A stretch of DNA of 64,000 nucleotides from [Actinomadura] parvosata subsp. kistnae (GTDB lineage Bacteria; Actinomycetota; Actinomycetes; Streptosporangiales; Streptosporangiaceae): assembly GCF_900323885.1 (NCBI RefSeq), contig NZ_OOHJ01000006.1, forward strand, positions 855,946 to 919,945, read 5' to 3'. This document shows positions 25,366-33,875 of the stretch, in pieces. The stretch's first letter is position 1; every line of letters starts with the position of its first letter. The notes beneath the pieces are model-generated. The model searched no databases, was not told the DNA's origin, and saw nothing but the letters and a program-made list of their open reading frames with translations. Position numbers and translations under genes: made by a program.

Positions 25366-27579
25366 GTGAAGCCTGGCGAGCAGGGGCCACCCGCTTCCGT
25401 GCTCGACGCCGTCCTCGAACGCGTCACCTACGCCAATGAGGAGACCGGCTACACGATCGCCCGGGTGGCCACCGAGCGCACCGGCGCCGATCTGCTGACC
25501 GTCGTCGGGCCGCTGCTGGGCGCGCAGGTGGGCGAGTCGCTGCGGCTGCGCGGCCGGTGGACCTCCCATCCGCGCTACGGCCGCCAGTTCGAGGTGTGGT
25601 CCTACAGCACGGTGCTGCCGGCCACGGTGCAGGGCATCCGCCGTTATCTGGGCTCGGGCCTGATCAAGGGCATCGGCCCGAAGATGGCCGAGCGGATCGT
25701 CGACCATTTCGGCACCGGCACGCTCGAGGTGATCGAGCAGCAGCCGGAGCGGCTGGTCGAGGTGCCGGGGCTGGGCCCGAAGCGGACGAAGATGATCGCC
25801 GCCGCCTGGGAGGAACAGAAGATCATCAAAGAGGTGATGATCTTCCTTCAGGGGGTCGGCGTGTCCACCTCGATCGCGGTGCGCATCTTCAAGCAGTACG
25901 GCGAGAGCTCGATCGAGGTGGTCAGGAGCCAGCCGTACAAGCTGGCCGACGACGTGTGGGGCATCGGCTTCAAGACCGCCGACACCATCGCCCAGGCGGT
26001 CGGCATCCCGCACGACAGCCCCGAGCGGGTCAAGGCCGGCCTGCGGTACACGCTGTCGCAGGCGGCCGACGACGGCCACTGCTACCTGCCGGCCCCCAAC
26101 CTCGTCGCCGACGCCGTCAAGATCCTCGACGTGCCGGCCGCCCTGGTCGCCGCGTGCCTGGAGGAGCTGGTGGCCGACGAGGGGGTGGTGCGCGAGACGA
26201 TCCCGGCCGGCGACAACGACGTGCCGGCCGTCTACCTGCCGCCCTTCCACCGCGCCGAGAGCGCCCTGGCCGCCGGCCTGCTGACGCTGCTGCGCGGCGG
26301 CCACGACCGGCTCAAGGCGTTCGCCGACGTCGACTGGGAGCGCGCCGAGACGTGGCTGCACGGCCAGACGGGCGCCGAGCTGGCCACCGAGCAGCGCCAG
26401 GCCGTCCGGCTGGCGCTGACGGAGAAGGTCGCGGTGCTGACCGGCGGGCCGGGCTGCGGCAAGAGCTTCACCGTGCGCTCCATCGTGCTGCTGGCCCGCG
26501 CCAAGCGCGCCAAGGTCATCCTGGCCGCCCCCACCGGCCGGGCGGCCAAGCGGCTGGCCGAGCTGACCGGGCACGAGGCGACCACGGTGCACCGCCTGCT
26601 GCAGCTGCGCCCCGGTGGCGAGGCCACCTTCGACCGCGACAACCCGCTCGACGCCGACCTGGTGGTGGTGGACGAGGCGTCGATGCTGGACCTGCTGCTG
26701 GCCAACAAGCTCGTCAAGGCCGTGGCGCCCGGCGCGCACCTGCTGTTCGTGGGCGACGTCGACCAGCTGCCGTCGGTGGGGGCGGGCGAGGTGCTGAAGG
26801 ACCTGCTGGCGGCCGAGGACATCCCGCGGGTGCGGCTGACCCAGATCTTCCGGCAGGCGCAGGAGTCGGGCGTCGTCGTCAACGCCCACCGCGTCAACAC
26901 CGGCCGCCACCCCGTCCTGGAGGGCATGAAGGACTTCTTCCTGTTCCCCTGCGAGGAGCCGGAGGAGATCGCCGCGCTGACCGTCGACGTGGTGGCCCGC
27001 CGCATCCCGCGCCGTTTCCGCCTCGACCCGCGCCGCGACGTGCAGGTCCTGGCGCCCATGCACCGCGGCGCCGCCGGCGCGGGCGCGCTGAACATCGCGC
27101 TGCAGGAGGCGCTGACGCCCGCCCGCGAGGGCATGCCGGAGCGCCGCTACGGCGGGCGTGTCTTCCGCGTCGGCGACAAGGTCACCCAGCTGCGCAACAA
27201 CTACGACAAGGGCGCGGCCGGGGTGTTCAACGGCACCGTCGGCATCGTCACCGACATCCGTCCCGACGAGCACAAGCTGACCGTCCTGACGGACGAGGAC
27301 GAAGCGGTCGACTACGCCTTCGACGAGCTCGACGAGCTGGCGCACGCCTACGCGGTCTCCATCCACCGCTCCCAGGGCAGCGAGTACCCGGCGGTCGTCA
27401 TCCCGCTGGCCACCAGCGCGTGGATGATGCTGCAGCGCAACCTGCTCTACACGGCGATCACGCGGGCCAAGAAGCTCGTGGTCATCGTGGGGTCGCGGCG
27501 GGCGCTGGCGCAGGCCGTCCGGACGAAGGGGGCGGGCCGCCGCCACACCGGCCTGACGCACCGCCTGACCCGCCCCTGA
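25366..27579 (+). CDS. recD2: RecD2-type ATP-dependent DNA helicase
   Basis: 737 residues, the usual size of stand-alone RecD2. An N-terminal OB-like and helix-hairpin-helix region (about 15-200, with IKGIGPKMAERIVDHFG and VPGLGPKRTKMI) precedes an SF1 helicase core. The core has Walker A GGPGCGKSF, Walker B VVVDEASM, GDVDQLPSVGAG, the LTQIFRQAQ motif and a UvrD-like C-terminal part with SIHRSQGSEYP and YTAITRAKK. It should unwind DNA 5' to 3' in repair, without RecBC. GTG 25366 has GAGAGGGG upstream. Earlier in-frame codons belong to unrelated sequence. Confidence 0.93.
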   Translation: MKPGEQGPPASVLDAVLERVTYANEETGYTIARVATERTGADLLTVVGPLLGAQVGESLRLRGRWTSHPRYGRQFEVWSYSTVLPATVQGIRRYLGSGLIKGIGPKMAERIVDHFGTGTLEVIEQQPERLVEVPGLGPKRTKMIAAAWEEQKIIKEVMIFLQGVGVSTSIAVRIFKQYGESSIEVVRSQPYKLADDVWGIGFKTADTIAQAVGIPHDSPERVKAGLRYTLSQAADDGHCYLPAPNLVADAVKILDVPAALVAACLEELVADEGVVRETIPAGDNDVPAVYLPPFHRAESALAAGLLTLLRGGHDRLKAFADVDWERAETWLHGQTGAELATEQRQAVRLALTEKVAVLTGGPGCGKSFTVRSIVLLARAKRAKVILAAPTGRAAKRLAELTGHEATTVHRLLQLRPGGEATFDRDNPLDADLVVVDEASMLDLLLANKLVKAVAPGAHLLFVGDVDQLPSVGAGEVLKDLLAAEDIPRVRLTQIFRQAQESGVVVNAHRVNTGRHPVLEGMKDFFLFPCEEPEEIAALTVDVVARRIPRRFRLDPRRDVQVLAPMHRGAAGAGALNIALQEALTPAREGMPERRYGGRVFRVGDKVTQLRNNYDKGAAGVFNGTVGIVTDIRPDEHKLTVLTDEDEAVDYAFDELDELAHAYAVSIHRSQGSEYPAVVIPLATSAWMMLQRNLLYTAITRAKKLVVIVGSRRALAQAVRTKGAGRRHTGLTHRLTRP

Positions 27580-27721
27580 CGGGTGCGGTCGCGTTCCGCC
27601 ACCGGGTTGCCGGACAAGTAATTGAAATGTGATCGAACTCTCCCAAAGGATTCGGCGTCTTACATGCGGGAGCATTAAGGTTTTTGAGGTGCCATTGTGG
27701 TGCCATGGGGAGAGGACGAAG

Positions 27722-28918
27722 GTGAACGTTGCGCCCGCCTGGAGGAGACCGGCCACCGCATTCGCGCTGCTCACGGCGGCGGCCCTGACGGCCTCATGCT
27801 CCGGCGGCCCGGCCGCGCAGCCGCCCGACGCCTCCGAGGCGACCACCAGCGCCACCCCCCAGGCCCCCACCGTGAAGATCACGCCCGCCGAGGGCGCGAG
27901 CAAGGTCAGCCCGGAGAAGAAGGTGGTGGTGGCCGCCGCCGGCGCGCCGCTCGACAACGTCACCGTCGAGGCCGGCGGCGAGCAGGTCGAAGGCGCCTTC
28001 AACGCCGACAAGACCCGCTGGGTGTCGAAGACCGCGCTGAAGCCGTCCACCAGCTACAACGTCTCGGCCACCGCCGGCGTCACCACCGCGACCAGCACGT
28101 TCACCACCGCCAAGCCCGACCGGGCGCTGCAGGTCGCCGACGTCACCCCCAACGCCAAGGGCGAGACGCTCGGCGTCGGCGCGCCCATCATCGTCACCTT
28201 CAACCAGCCCGTCACCAACAAGGCGACCATCGAGCGCGCCCTGGAGGTCGAGGCGGAAAAGCCCGTCACGGGCGCCTGGCGCTGGATCAACGACACCGTC
28301 GTCATCTACCGCACCGCCAAGTACTGGCCCGCCCACCAGAAGGTCACCTTCAACGCCAACATCACCGGCATCAAGGGCGGCAAGGGCCTGTACGGGGTCA
28401 AGGACTACACCGCGAAACTCAAGATCGGCGCCAAGCAGATCAGCAAGGTCGACACCCGCAAGAAGATGATGTACGTCTACAAGGACGGCAAACGGGTGCA
28501 GACCATGCGCATCAGCGCCGGCATGGCCACCACCCGCGAGTACACCACCACCTCCGGCGTGCACCTGACGATGGAACGCGGCAACCCGGTCCGCATGATC
28601 TCCCCGGGCCGCAAGAAGGGCGACCCCGGCTACTACGACGTCATGATCGACCACGCGGTGCGCATCTCCAACTCCGGCGAGTACGTCCACGCCAAGGACA
28701 ACGTGTGGGCCCAGGGCGTGCGCAACGTCAGCCACGGCTGCGTCAACGCTCGCCCCGACCAGGCCAAGTGGTTCTACGAGAACATGCAGCGCGGCGACGT
28801 CGTCGACATCACCGGCACCGACCGCGAGCTGGAGTGGAACAACGGCTGGGGCTTCTGGCAGATGCCGTTCTCGCAGTGGAAGAAGGGCAGCGCCCTGCAC
28901 AAGAGCAGCAAGTCATGA
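27722..28918 (+). CDS. Lipoprotein L,D-transpeptidase (LdtMt2-like)
   Basis: 398 residues. A lipoprotein-type signal (LLTAAALTASCSGG) is followed by two Ig-like domains (about 50-250) and a YkuD catalytic domain. Catalytic motif SHGCVNARP places the nucleophile at Cys340, with His338 next to it and His323 in GEYVH. A Trp-rich C-terminal extension (NNGWGFWQMPFSQWKK) is typical of the mycobacterial LdtMt2 group. It makes 3-3 cross-links in peptidoglycan at the outer face of the membrane. GTG 27722 follows GGAGAGGACGAAG. The stop overlaps the ATG of the GNAT gene. Confidence 0.93.
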   Translation: MNVAPAWRRPATAFALLTAAALTASCSGGPAAQPPDASEATTSATPQAPTVKITPAEGASKVSPEKKVVVAAAGAPLDNVTVEAGGEQVEGAFNADKTRWVSKTALKPSTSYNVSATAGVTTATSTFTTAKPDRALQVADVTPNAKGETLGVGAPIIVTFNQPVTNKATIERALEVEAEKPVTGAWRWINDTVVIYRTAKYWPAHQKVTFNANITGIKGGKGLYGVKDYTAKLKIGAKQISKVDTRKKMMYVYKDGKRVQTMRISAGMATTREYTTTSGVHLTMERGNPVRMISPGRKKGDPGYYDVMIDHAVRISNSGEYVHAKDNVWAQGVRNVSHGCVNARPDQAKWFYENMQRGDVVDITGTDRELEWNNGWGFWQMPFSQWKKGSALHKSSKS

Positions 28919-29442
28919 CCGGCGGCCACCGCGCGCGGCGCCCCGTCACGATCCGGCCGGGCCGCGAGGGCGACGTGCCGGCCGTGCTGGCCATGTTCGA
29001 CTCGGCGGTGGCCTGGCTCACCGAGCAGGGCCGCACCGGGCAGTGGGGCACCCGGCCCTTCACCGGCGACGCCCGCCGCACCGAGCAGGTCGCCTCCTGG
29101 CTGGCCGGCGGCGGCATGCGCATCGCCGAGCACGACGGCCGGCCCGCCGGCTGCCTGTCGGTGGGGCCCGCCCACGACTACGTGCCGCCCGCCGCCGAGC
29201 CTGAGCTGTACGTGCAGGCCCTGGTGACCGACCGCCGCCACGCCGGGCTCGGCATCGGCCGCGCCCTGCTCGACCGCGCCGCCACCGAGGCCCGCGGGCA
29301 GGGCCTCGGCCTGCTGCGCGTCGACTGCTACGCCGGGCACGACGGCCGCCTGGTGGCCTACTACGAGAGCTGCGGCTTCACCCGCATCGGCCCGTTCACG
29401 GTGGGGGAGTGGCCGGGCATGCTGCTGCAACGCCGCCTGTAA
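28915..29442 (+). CDS. GNAT family N-acetyltransferase
   Basis: 175 residues. GNAT fold with the acetyl-CoA loop VTDRRHAGLGIGRALLD (R/QxxGxG/A). The C-terminal part (DCYAGHDGRLVAYYESCGFTRI) is also typical. The ATG overlaps the L,D-transpeptidase stop (ATGA), so it is co-translated with a cell-wall enzyme. Whether its substrate is wall-related cannot be told. Confidence 0.88.
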   Translation: MTGGHRARRPVTIRPGREGDVPAVLAMFDSAVAWLTEQGRTGQWGTRPFTGDARRTEQVASWLAGGGMRIAEHDGRPAGCLSVGPAHDYVPPAAEPELYVQALVTDRRHAGLGIGRALLDRAATEARGQGLGLLRVDCYAGHDGRLVAYYESCGFTRIGPFTVGEWPGMLLQRRL

Positions 29443-29451
29443 CGCGCCGGC

Positions 29452-29982
29452 TCAGCGGCCGTAGTCCAGGAACAGGGTGCCGTTCCTGCCCCGGTCGACC
29501 TCCAGCAGCTTCCACGGCTGGACGCCGTCGCCCTCGAACACCCGCCTGCCGCGCCCCACCACCGCCGGCGCGACGACCAGCCGCAGCTCGTCGACCAGGC
29601 CGGCCCGCAGCAGGGAACGGGCCAGCTCGATGCTGCCGTGCACGCCGATGTCGCCGCCGCTCTCCCGCTTCAGCGCGGCCACGTACTCAGGCACGGGGGT
29701 GGTGACCCGCGTGGCGTGCGCCCACTCCTGGGCGGGTGTGGTGGAGGTGACGACGTGCTTGCGGGCGCCGTTGATGAAGTCGGCGAACGGCTGGAAGTCC
29801 GAGGTGGGCCAGTGCCCGGCCCAGTAGTCGTAGGTGCCGCGTCCCATCAGCACGTCGTCCTGGGTAGCGATGACGCGGCCGAGGTAGGCGACGAGCTGGG
29901 GGCCGTCGTCGGCGAGCCAGTCGCCGTCCTCGTAGGCGACGCCGTCCAGCGACATCAGGTGGTAGAGCACGACCTTGCGCAT
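29452..29982 (-). CDS. Dihydrofolate reductase family protein (RibD C-terminal fold)
   Basis: 176 residues. It begins MRKVVLYHLMSLDGVAYED and has the RibD_C/DHFR-like pattern (DVLMGRGTYDYWAGHW, then GDIGVHGSIELARSLL, then VDELRLVVAPAVVGRGRRVF). Proteins of this group bind NADPH but are generally not true DHFRs. ATG 29982 has GAGGAG upstream. It is divergent from the DUF5937 regulator across about 100 bp that contain one copy of the ATTCGGC/GCCGAAT operator, so it may belong to the same regulon. Confidence 0.9.
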   Translation of the reverse strand: MRKVVLYHLMSLDGVAYEDGDWLADDGPQLVAYLGRVIATQDDVLMGRGTYDYWAGHWPTSDFQPFADFINGARKHVVTSTTPAQEWAHATRVTTPVPEYVAALKRESGGDIGVHGSIELARSLLRAGLVDELRLVVAPAVVGRGRRVFEGDGVQPWKLLEVDRGRNGTLFLDYGR

Positions 29983-30049
29983 GGGGTTCTCCTCGGGGTT
30001 CGTCTCAGTGCGCTCCATGCTGTGGCCCGGCCGGGCCCCGGCGCGATAC

Positions 30050-30067
30050 ATTCGGCCGCAGCCGAAT
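30050..30067. promoter_or_regulatory. Operator ATTCGGC-N4-GCCGAAT, copy 1
   Basis: Perfect 7-bp inverted repeat with a 4-base spacer, between the divergent DHFR-like and DUF5937 genes and 16 bp before the regulator's ATG. An identical half-site pair lies downstream of the regulator at 31055-31072. Confidence 0.8.
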
Positions 30068-30083
30068 CCGAGGGGTGGCCGGC

Positions 30084-31055
30084 ATGCTCAGGGTGACGTT
30101 CTCCGCCCACGACCTGACCTCGATCAGGTTCGCGTACTCGCCGCTGCGGGAGGTCTCCACCGGCGTGCACGCGCTGCGCACGCCCGCCGGCCGCGTCCTG
30201 CACCTGCCGTGGTTCCAGCAGGTACGCCCCCGGCTCGGCGGCGAGCTGGCGCCGCTGCTCGACCTCGTCCCCGGCGGCCCCTACCTCCCCGACTTCCTGT
30301 GCCCCGTCCCCACCAGCCCCACCCCGGACCTGGCCGGCGAGCTGGCGGCCCTGCGCGCCACCCCGCACGAGATCATCCGCGCCGACCTGGAACGCCTGGC
30401 CGAGGAGACGCCCGGCGCGCTCACCGGCTGCGCCCTGCAGCTGTACCGGGAGCCGGAGCCGGGCCTCGAGCGGCTGGTGGCCGCCATCGAGGCGTACTGG
30501 CGGCTGGCCATGGCGCCGCACTGGCCGCGCATGCGCAACCTCCTCGAAGGCGACCTGCTCCATCGCGCCCGGCAGTTCGCCGAGCACGGCCCGGCCGGCG
30601 TGTTCGCCGGCATGCACCCGGCCATCCGCTGGGAGAACCGCACCCTCTCCCTGGAGCAGCGCCCCCAGGAGTGGTCGCGGACGCTGAAGGGCGAGGGCCT
30701 GCTGCTGGCCCCGTCCATCTTCGTCTGGCCCGCCTTCCTCTACCGCACCGACTCTCCCGGCCAGGCCGCCATCACCTACCCGGTGCGCGCCATCGCCACG
30801 CTGTGGGAGCGCGGCACCACGCCCGACCCCGGCGCGCTGGCCGCCGTCATCGGCCGGTCCCGCGCGCTGCTGCTGGGCGAGCTCGACAGCCCCGCCTCCA
30901 CCACCGACCTGTCCCGCCGCACCGGCCTGGCACCCGGCAGCGTCTCCGAGCAGCTCACCCTGCTGCTGGCGGCGGGCCTGGTCACCAAGCACCGCGTCGG
31001 CAGATCCATGCTGTACGTCCGCACCTCCCGCGCCCAGGCCCTGCTGGACGGCTGA
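30084..31055 (+). CDS. DUF5937/ArsR-type winged-helix regulator
   Basis: 323 residues. A long N-terminal domain (about 1-235, beginning MLRVTFSAHDLTSIRFAYSP as in DUF5937) precedes a C-terminal ArsR-like winged helix (LDSPASTTDLSRRTGLAPGSVSEQLTLLLAAGLV, about 270-305). ATG 30084 has GAGGGG at good spacing; a GTG three codons earlier is less likely. Identical palindromes lie before this gene and right after it, before the MFS gene. It probably represses itself and the pump, released by an unknown ligand. Confidence 0.85.
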   Translation: MLRVTFSAHDLTSIRFAYSPLREVSTGVHALRTPAGRVLHLPWFQQVRPRLGGELAPLLDLVPGGPYLPDFLCPVPTSPTPDLAGELAALRATPHEIIRADLERLAEETPGALTGCALQLYREPEPGLERLVAAIEAYWRLAMAPHWPRMRNLLEGDLLHRARQFAEHGPAGVFAGMHPAIRWENRTLSLEQRPQEWSRTLKGEGLLLAPSIFVWPAFLYRTDSPGQAAITYPVRAIATLWERGTTPDPGALAAVIGRSRALLLGELDSPASTTDLSRRTGLAPGSVSEQLTLLLAAGLVTKHRVGRSMLYVRTSRAQALLDG

Positions 31056-31072
31056 TTCGGCTCCAGCCGAAT
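31055..31072. promoter_or_regulatory. Operator ATTCGGC-N4-GCCGAAT, copy 2
   Basis: Same 7-bp arms as the copy at 30050, with spacer TCCA. It begins on the last base of the regulator's stop codon and lies 39 bp before the MFS start, so the pump can be controlled separately from its regulator. Confidence 0.8.
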
Positions 31073-31111
31073 ATGTCGCCCTCCGGGAGGGGCCGCCCGC
31101 AGCATGCACTC

Positions 31112-32311
31112 ATGACGATCACGGCTCCCGCCCGCCCCACCGTGTTCCAGGGGCTGCCCAAGGTGTACTGGCTGCTGTTCTCCGGCCAGCTGGTCAACCG
31201 GTTCGGCGGGGTCGTGCTGCCGTTCCTCGTCTTCTACCTGACCGGCCGCGGCTACGCCGCCGCGCAGATCGCCGCGGTCGTCTCCGCGTACGGGCTGGGC
31301 GGCCTGGGCGGGCAACCGCTGGGCGGCTACCTGGCCGACCGGTTCGGCCGCCGCGCCACCCTGATCGGCGGCCTGCTCGCCACCGCCACCTGCCTCATCC
31401 TCATCGCGGCCGCCGGCAACCTGACCTGGCTGATCGCCTCCGCCCTGGCCATGGGGCTGGCCGGCGACGTCTACCGGCCCGCCGCCGCGGCACTGGTCGC
31501 CGAGACCACCCCGCCGCACCTGCGCGCCCAGGCCTTCGGGCTCATGCACTGGGCGGTCAACGTGGGCACCGCCGCCGCGGGCGCCGTCGCCGGGCTCCTG
31601 CTCGCCCACGGCTTCTGGCTCCTGGTCGTCCTGGACGTCGCCACCAGCCTCGCCTTCGCCGTCCTCGTGGCCGCCGGCATCCCCCGCGGCCACGACAAGC
31701 GCGCCGCCAGGCCGGCGCGCACCGGCTACGCGATCGCCGCCCGCGACCGGGTCCTGATGGCCGCGCTGGCCTTCCTGCTGCTCGGCCTGATCCTGTACGC
31801 CCAGGCCTCCTACGCGCTGCCCCTGGCCCTGGCCGCCGGCGGCCTGCCGCCCTCCCTGTACGGGCTGCTCATCACCGTCAACGGCGCCATCGTGGTGATC
31901 TTCCAGCCGCTGCTGGTCTCCTGGCTGTCGCGCCTGCCGCGGCTGCCCGTCCTCGGCGCCTCCATGGCCGTGGTGGGCCTCGGCCTGGCCCTGACCGGCC
32001 TGGCCACCCGGCCCTGGCACTACGTGGCCACGGTCGTGCTGTGGTCGATCGGCGAGATCGGCATGGCCGGCTTCGAGGCCGCGCTCATCGCCGACCTCAC
32101 CCCCGAGGGCGCCCACGGCACCTACCAGGCGCTGTACGGCTGGACCACCGCCATCGCCCGCTTCGCCGGCCCCGCCATCGGCGCCGTGCTGTTCCCGGCG
32201 GGCATGCTGTGGTGGGCGTGCGCCGCGACCGGCGTCGCGTGCGCGGTGCTCGCCGCCGTCCTGATGCCCGCCGTCGCCCGGCGCTCACCCGCCACGACGC
32301 AGCCGCTCTGA
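31112..32311 (+). CDS. MFS transporter
   Basis: 399 residues, about twelve transmembrane helices. Loop 2-3 reads GGYLADRFGRRATL and the N-terminus (GLPKVYWLLFSGQLVNRFGGVVLPF) matches a common actinobacterial DHA1-like efflux group. ATG 31112 has GGGAGGGG some distance upstream. Its own copy of the DUF5937-type operator precedes it, so it is the main predicted target of that regulator, probably exporting the inducing compound. Confidence 0.9.
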   Translation: MTITAPARPTVFQGLPKVYWLLFSGQLVNRFGGVVLPFLVFYLTGRGYAAAQIAAVVSAYGLGGLGGQPLGGYLADRFGRRATLIGGLLATATCLILIAAAGNLTWLIASALAMGLAGDVYRPAAAALVAETTPPHLRAQAFGLMHWAVNVGTAAAGAVAGLLLAHGFWLLVVLDVATSLAFAVLVAAGIPRGHDKRAARPARTGYAIAARDRVLMAALAFLLLGLILYAQASYALPLALAAGGLPPSLYGLLITVNGAIVVIFQPLLVSWLSRLPRLPVLGASMAVVGLGLALTGLATRPWHYVATVVLWSIGEIGMAGFEAALIADLTPEGAHGTYQALYGWTTAIARFAGPAIGAVLFPAGMLWWACAATGVACAVLAAVLMPAVARRSPATTQPL

Positions 32312-32352
32312 ACCCGCGACCCTGCGGCATGGGCGCCAGACGGGAGCCGCCT

Positions 32353-32949
32353 TCATCGCGCGGTGCCGCCGCGCGGCGCCGCACGGACGTGGGCGCGCTC
32401 GCCTTGGCGGCCGATGAGGCTCAGGAACTCCACCGGCCCCGCACTGGTGGCGCCGAACCAGTGCGGGGTGCGCGTGTCGAACTCCGCGACCTCCCCGGGC
32501 TTGAGGATCAGGTCGTGCTCGCCGAGCACGAGGCGCAGCGTCCCGTTGAGCACGTACACCCAGTCGTGGCCCTCGTGCGTGCGCAGGTCGGGCTCGCGGT
32601 CGCCGCTCCCGGCGGGCAGCACGAACTTGTAGGCCTGGATCCCGCCGGCCCGGCGGGTCAGCGGCAGCACCACCGAGCCGTCATGGCCGGCGATGGGGCG
32701 CAGGTGGACGCGGGGATCGCCGGTGGGCGGCGCGTCGACGAGGTCGTCCAGCGTGACGCCGTAGGCGCGGGCGAGCGGCAGCAGCTGCTCCAGCGTGGGC
32801 CGCCGCAGGCCCGCCTCCAGCCGGGACAGCGTGCTGGCGGAGATGCCCGTCTGGGCGGCCAGGCCGGCGAGCGTGACGCCGCGCTGCGAGCGCAGGCGCT
32901 TCAGCCGCGGGCCGACGGCGTCGAGGGTACGGTCGATGGTCTCATCCAC
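32353..32949 (-). CDS. XRE-family regulator with C-terminal cupin
   Basis: About 198 residues from GTG 32949 (AGGTGGG just upstream). XRE helix-turn-helix at about 13-67 (LKRLRSQRGVTLAGLAAQTGISASTLSRLE) and a cupin ligand-binding domain at about 105-180 (HEGHDWVYVLNGTLRLVLGEHDLILKPG). The frame is open to 33069 with an internal ATG at 33009, but that would run into the divergent gene's leader. It is divergent from the methyltransferase; the 100-bp gap carries TTGCC-ATTC-GGCAA (32960-32973) as a possible operator. Confidence 0.87.
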   Translation of the reverse strand: MDETIDRTLDAVGPRLKRLRSQRGVTLAGLAAQTGISASTLSRLEAGLRRPTLEQLLPLARAYGVTLDDLVDAPPTGDPRVHLRPIAGHDGSVVLPLTRRAGGIQAYKFVLPAGSGDREPDLRTHEGHDWVYVLNGTLRLVLGEHDLILKPGEVAEFDTRTPHWFGATSAGPVEFLSLIGRQGERAHVRAAPRGGTAR

Positions 32950-33049
32950 CCCACCTAATTTGCCATTCGGCAACAACGTTTGCACATCCGGCTCCCCGTC
33001 GCCCACCATGAGCAGCGACCCACCACGAGCGGAACGAGGAACGGCACCG

Positions 33050-33802
33050 ATGACGCACGCCTTCGACAAGGACTACTGGGAACGGCACTGGCACCAGGCG
33101 CCCGCCACCATGGCCGGCGCCCCGCCGAACCCGTACCTGGCGCGCGAAACCGCCGGCCTGAGGCCGGGCACGGCGCTGGACGCGGGCTGCGGCAGCGGCG
33201 CGGAGGCGCTCTGGCTGGCCGACCACGGCTGGGAGGTCACCGCGGCCGACATCTCCGCCGAGGTCCTGTCCCGCGCCGCCCGGCGCGCGGCCGCGGACCC
33301 GGGCTGGAGCGCCGCCGCCGGCCGCGTGCGCTGGGTCGAGGCGGACCTGACCGTCTGGACGCCGCAGGCCCCCTTCGACCTGGTCATGACCCACTACGCG
33401 CACCCGGCGATGCCGCAGCTCGCCTTCTACGACCGCCTGGCCGGCTGGGTGGCCCCCGGCGGCACCCTGCTCATCGTCGGCCACCTGCACACCGGCCACA
33501 AGAACGGGCACGGTCACGGGCACGGTCACGGGCACAGTCACGGGCACAGTCACGGGCACAGTCACGGGCACAGTCACGGGCACGGTCACGGGCACAGTCA
33601 CGGGCACGGTCACGGGGAGGGTCACCACCCTCCGGAGGAGGCGTCGGCCACCAGCGCGGCCATCACCGCACGCCTGGACACCGCACAGTGGGAGATCGTC
33701 ACCGCGACCGAGCACCAGCGCTTCGTGCCCGGCCGCGAGCTCCCCCTCGACGACGTCGTCGTGCGCGCCACCCGGCGCCGCTCGAACCCGCAGTCCCGCT
33801 GA
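33050..33802 (+). CDS. SAM-dependent methyltransferase with a histidine-rich repeat insert
   Basis: 250 residues. It begins THAFDKDYWERHWHQ and has a class I SAM-binding core (ALDAGCGSGAEALWLADHGWEVTAADIS) and the VEADLTVW acidic loop, resembling TehB/thiopurine-type enzymes. Between the last core strand (LIVGHLHTGH) and the C-terminal part (VTATEHQRF) lies an insert of about 40 residues made of HGHGHS repeats, coded by nine to ten copies of a 12-bp unit. The insert should bind metal ions such as nickel, zinc or cobalt. Whether it serves the enzyme or is a neutral expansion is open. It is divergent from the XRE-cupin gene. Confidence 0.85.
   Translation: MTHAFDKDYWERHWHQAPATMAGAPPNPYLARETAGLRPGTALDAGCGSGAEALWLADHGWEVTAADISAEVLSRAARRAAADPGWSAAAGRVRWVEADLTVWTPQAPFDLVMTHYAHPAMPQLAFYDRLAGWVAPGGTLLIVGHLHTGHKNGHGHGHGHGHSHGHSHGHSHGHSHGHGHGHSHGHGHGEGHHPPEEASATSAAITARLDTAQWEIVTATEHQRFVPGRELPLDDVVVRATRRRSNPQSR
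33506..33625 (+). repeat. 12-bp tandem repeat, ten copies, coding HGHG/HGHS
   Basis: Units GGGCAC(G/A)GTCAC repeat without gaps from 33506; nine copies differ only at one A/G position, and a tenth at 33614 is degenerate. They lie in frame inside the methyltransferase gene. Copy number is likely to vary between strains. Confidence 0.95.
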
Positions 33803-33837
33803 AGGACGGCCCGCGCCCCAGCCCCGGAACCCTCGTC

Positions 33838-33868
33838 TTGACCTCAAGCAAGGTTGATGTTGCAAGGT
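33838..33868 (+). promoter_or_regulatory. MerR-type promoter before the imine-reductase-like gene
   Basis: TTGACC at 33838 is followed after 19 bases by CAAGGT. A near-dyad CCTCAAGCAAGGTTGATG fills the overlong spacer, the layout of MerR-family activated promoters. The ATG at 33876 lies a few bases past the -10, so the mRNA would be nearly leaderless. No MerR gene is in the window. Confidence 0.55.
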
Positions 33869-33875
33869 CATCGCC

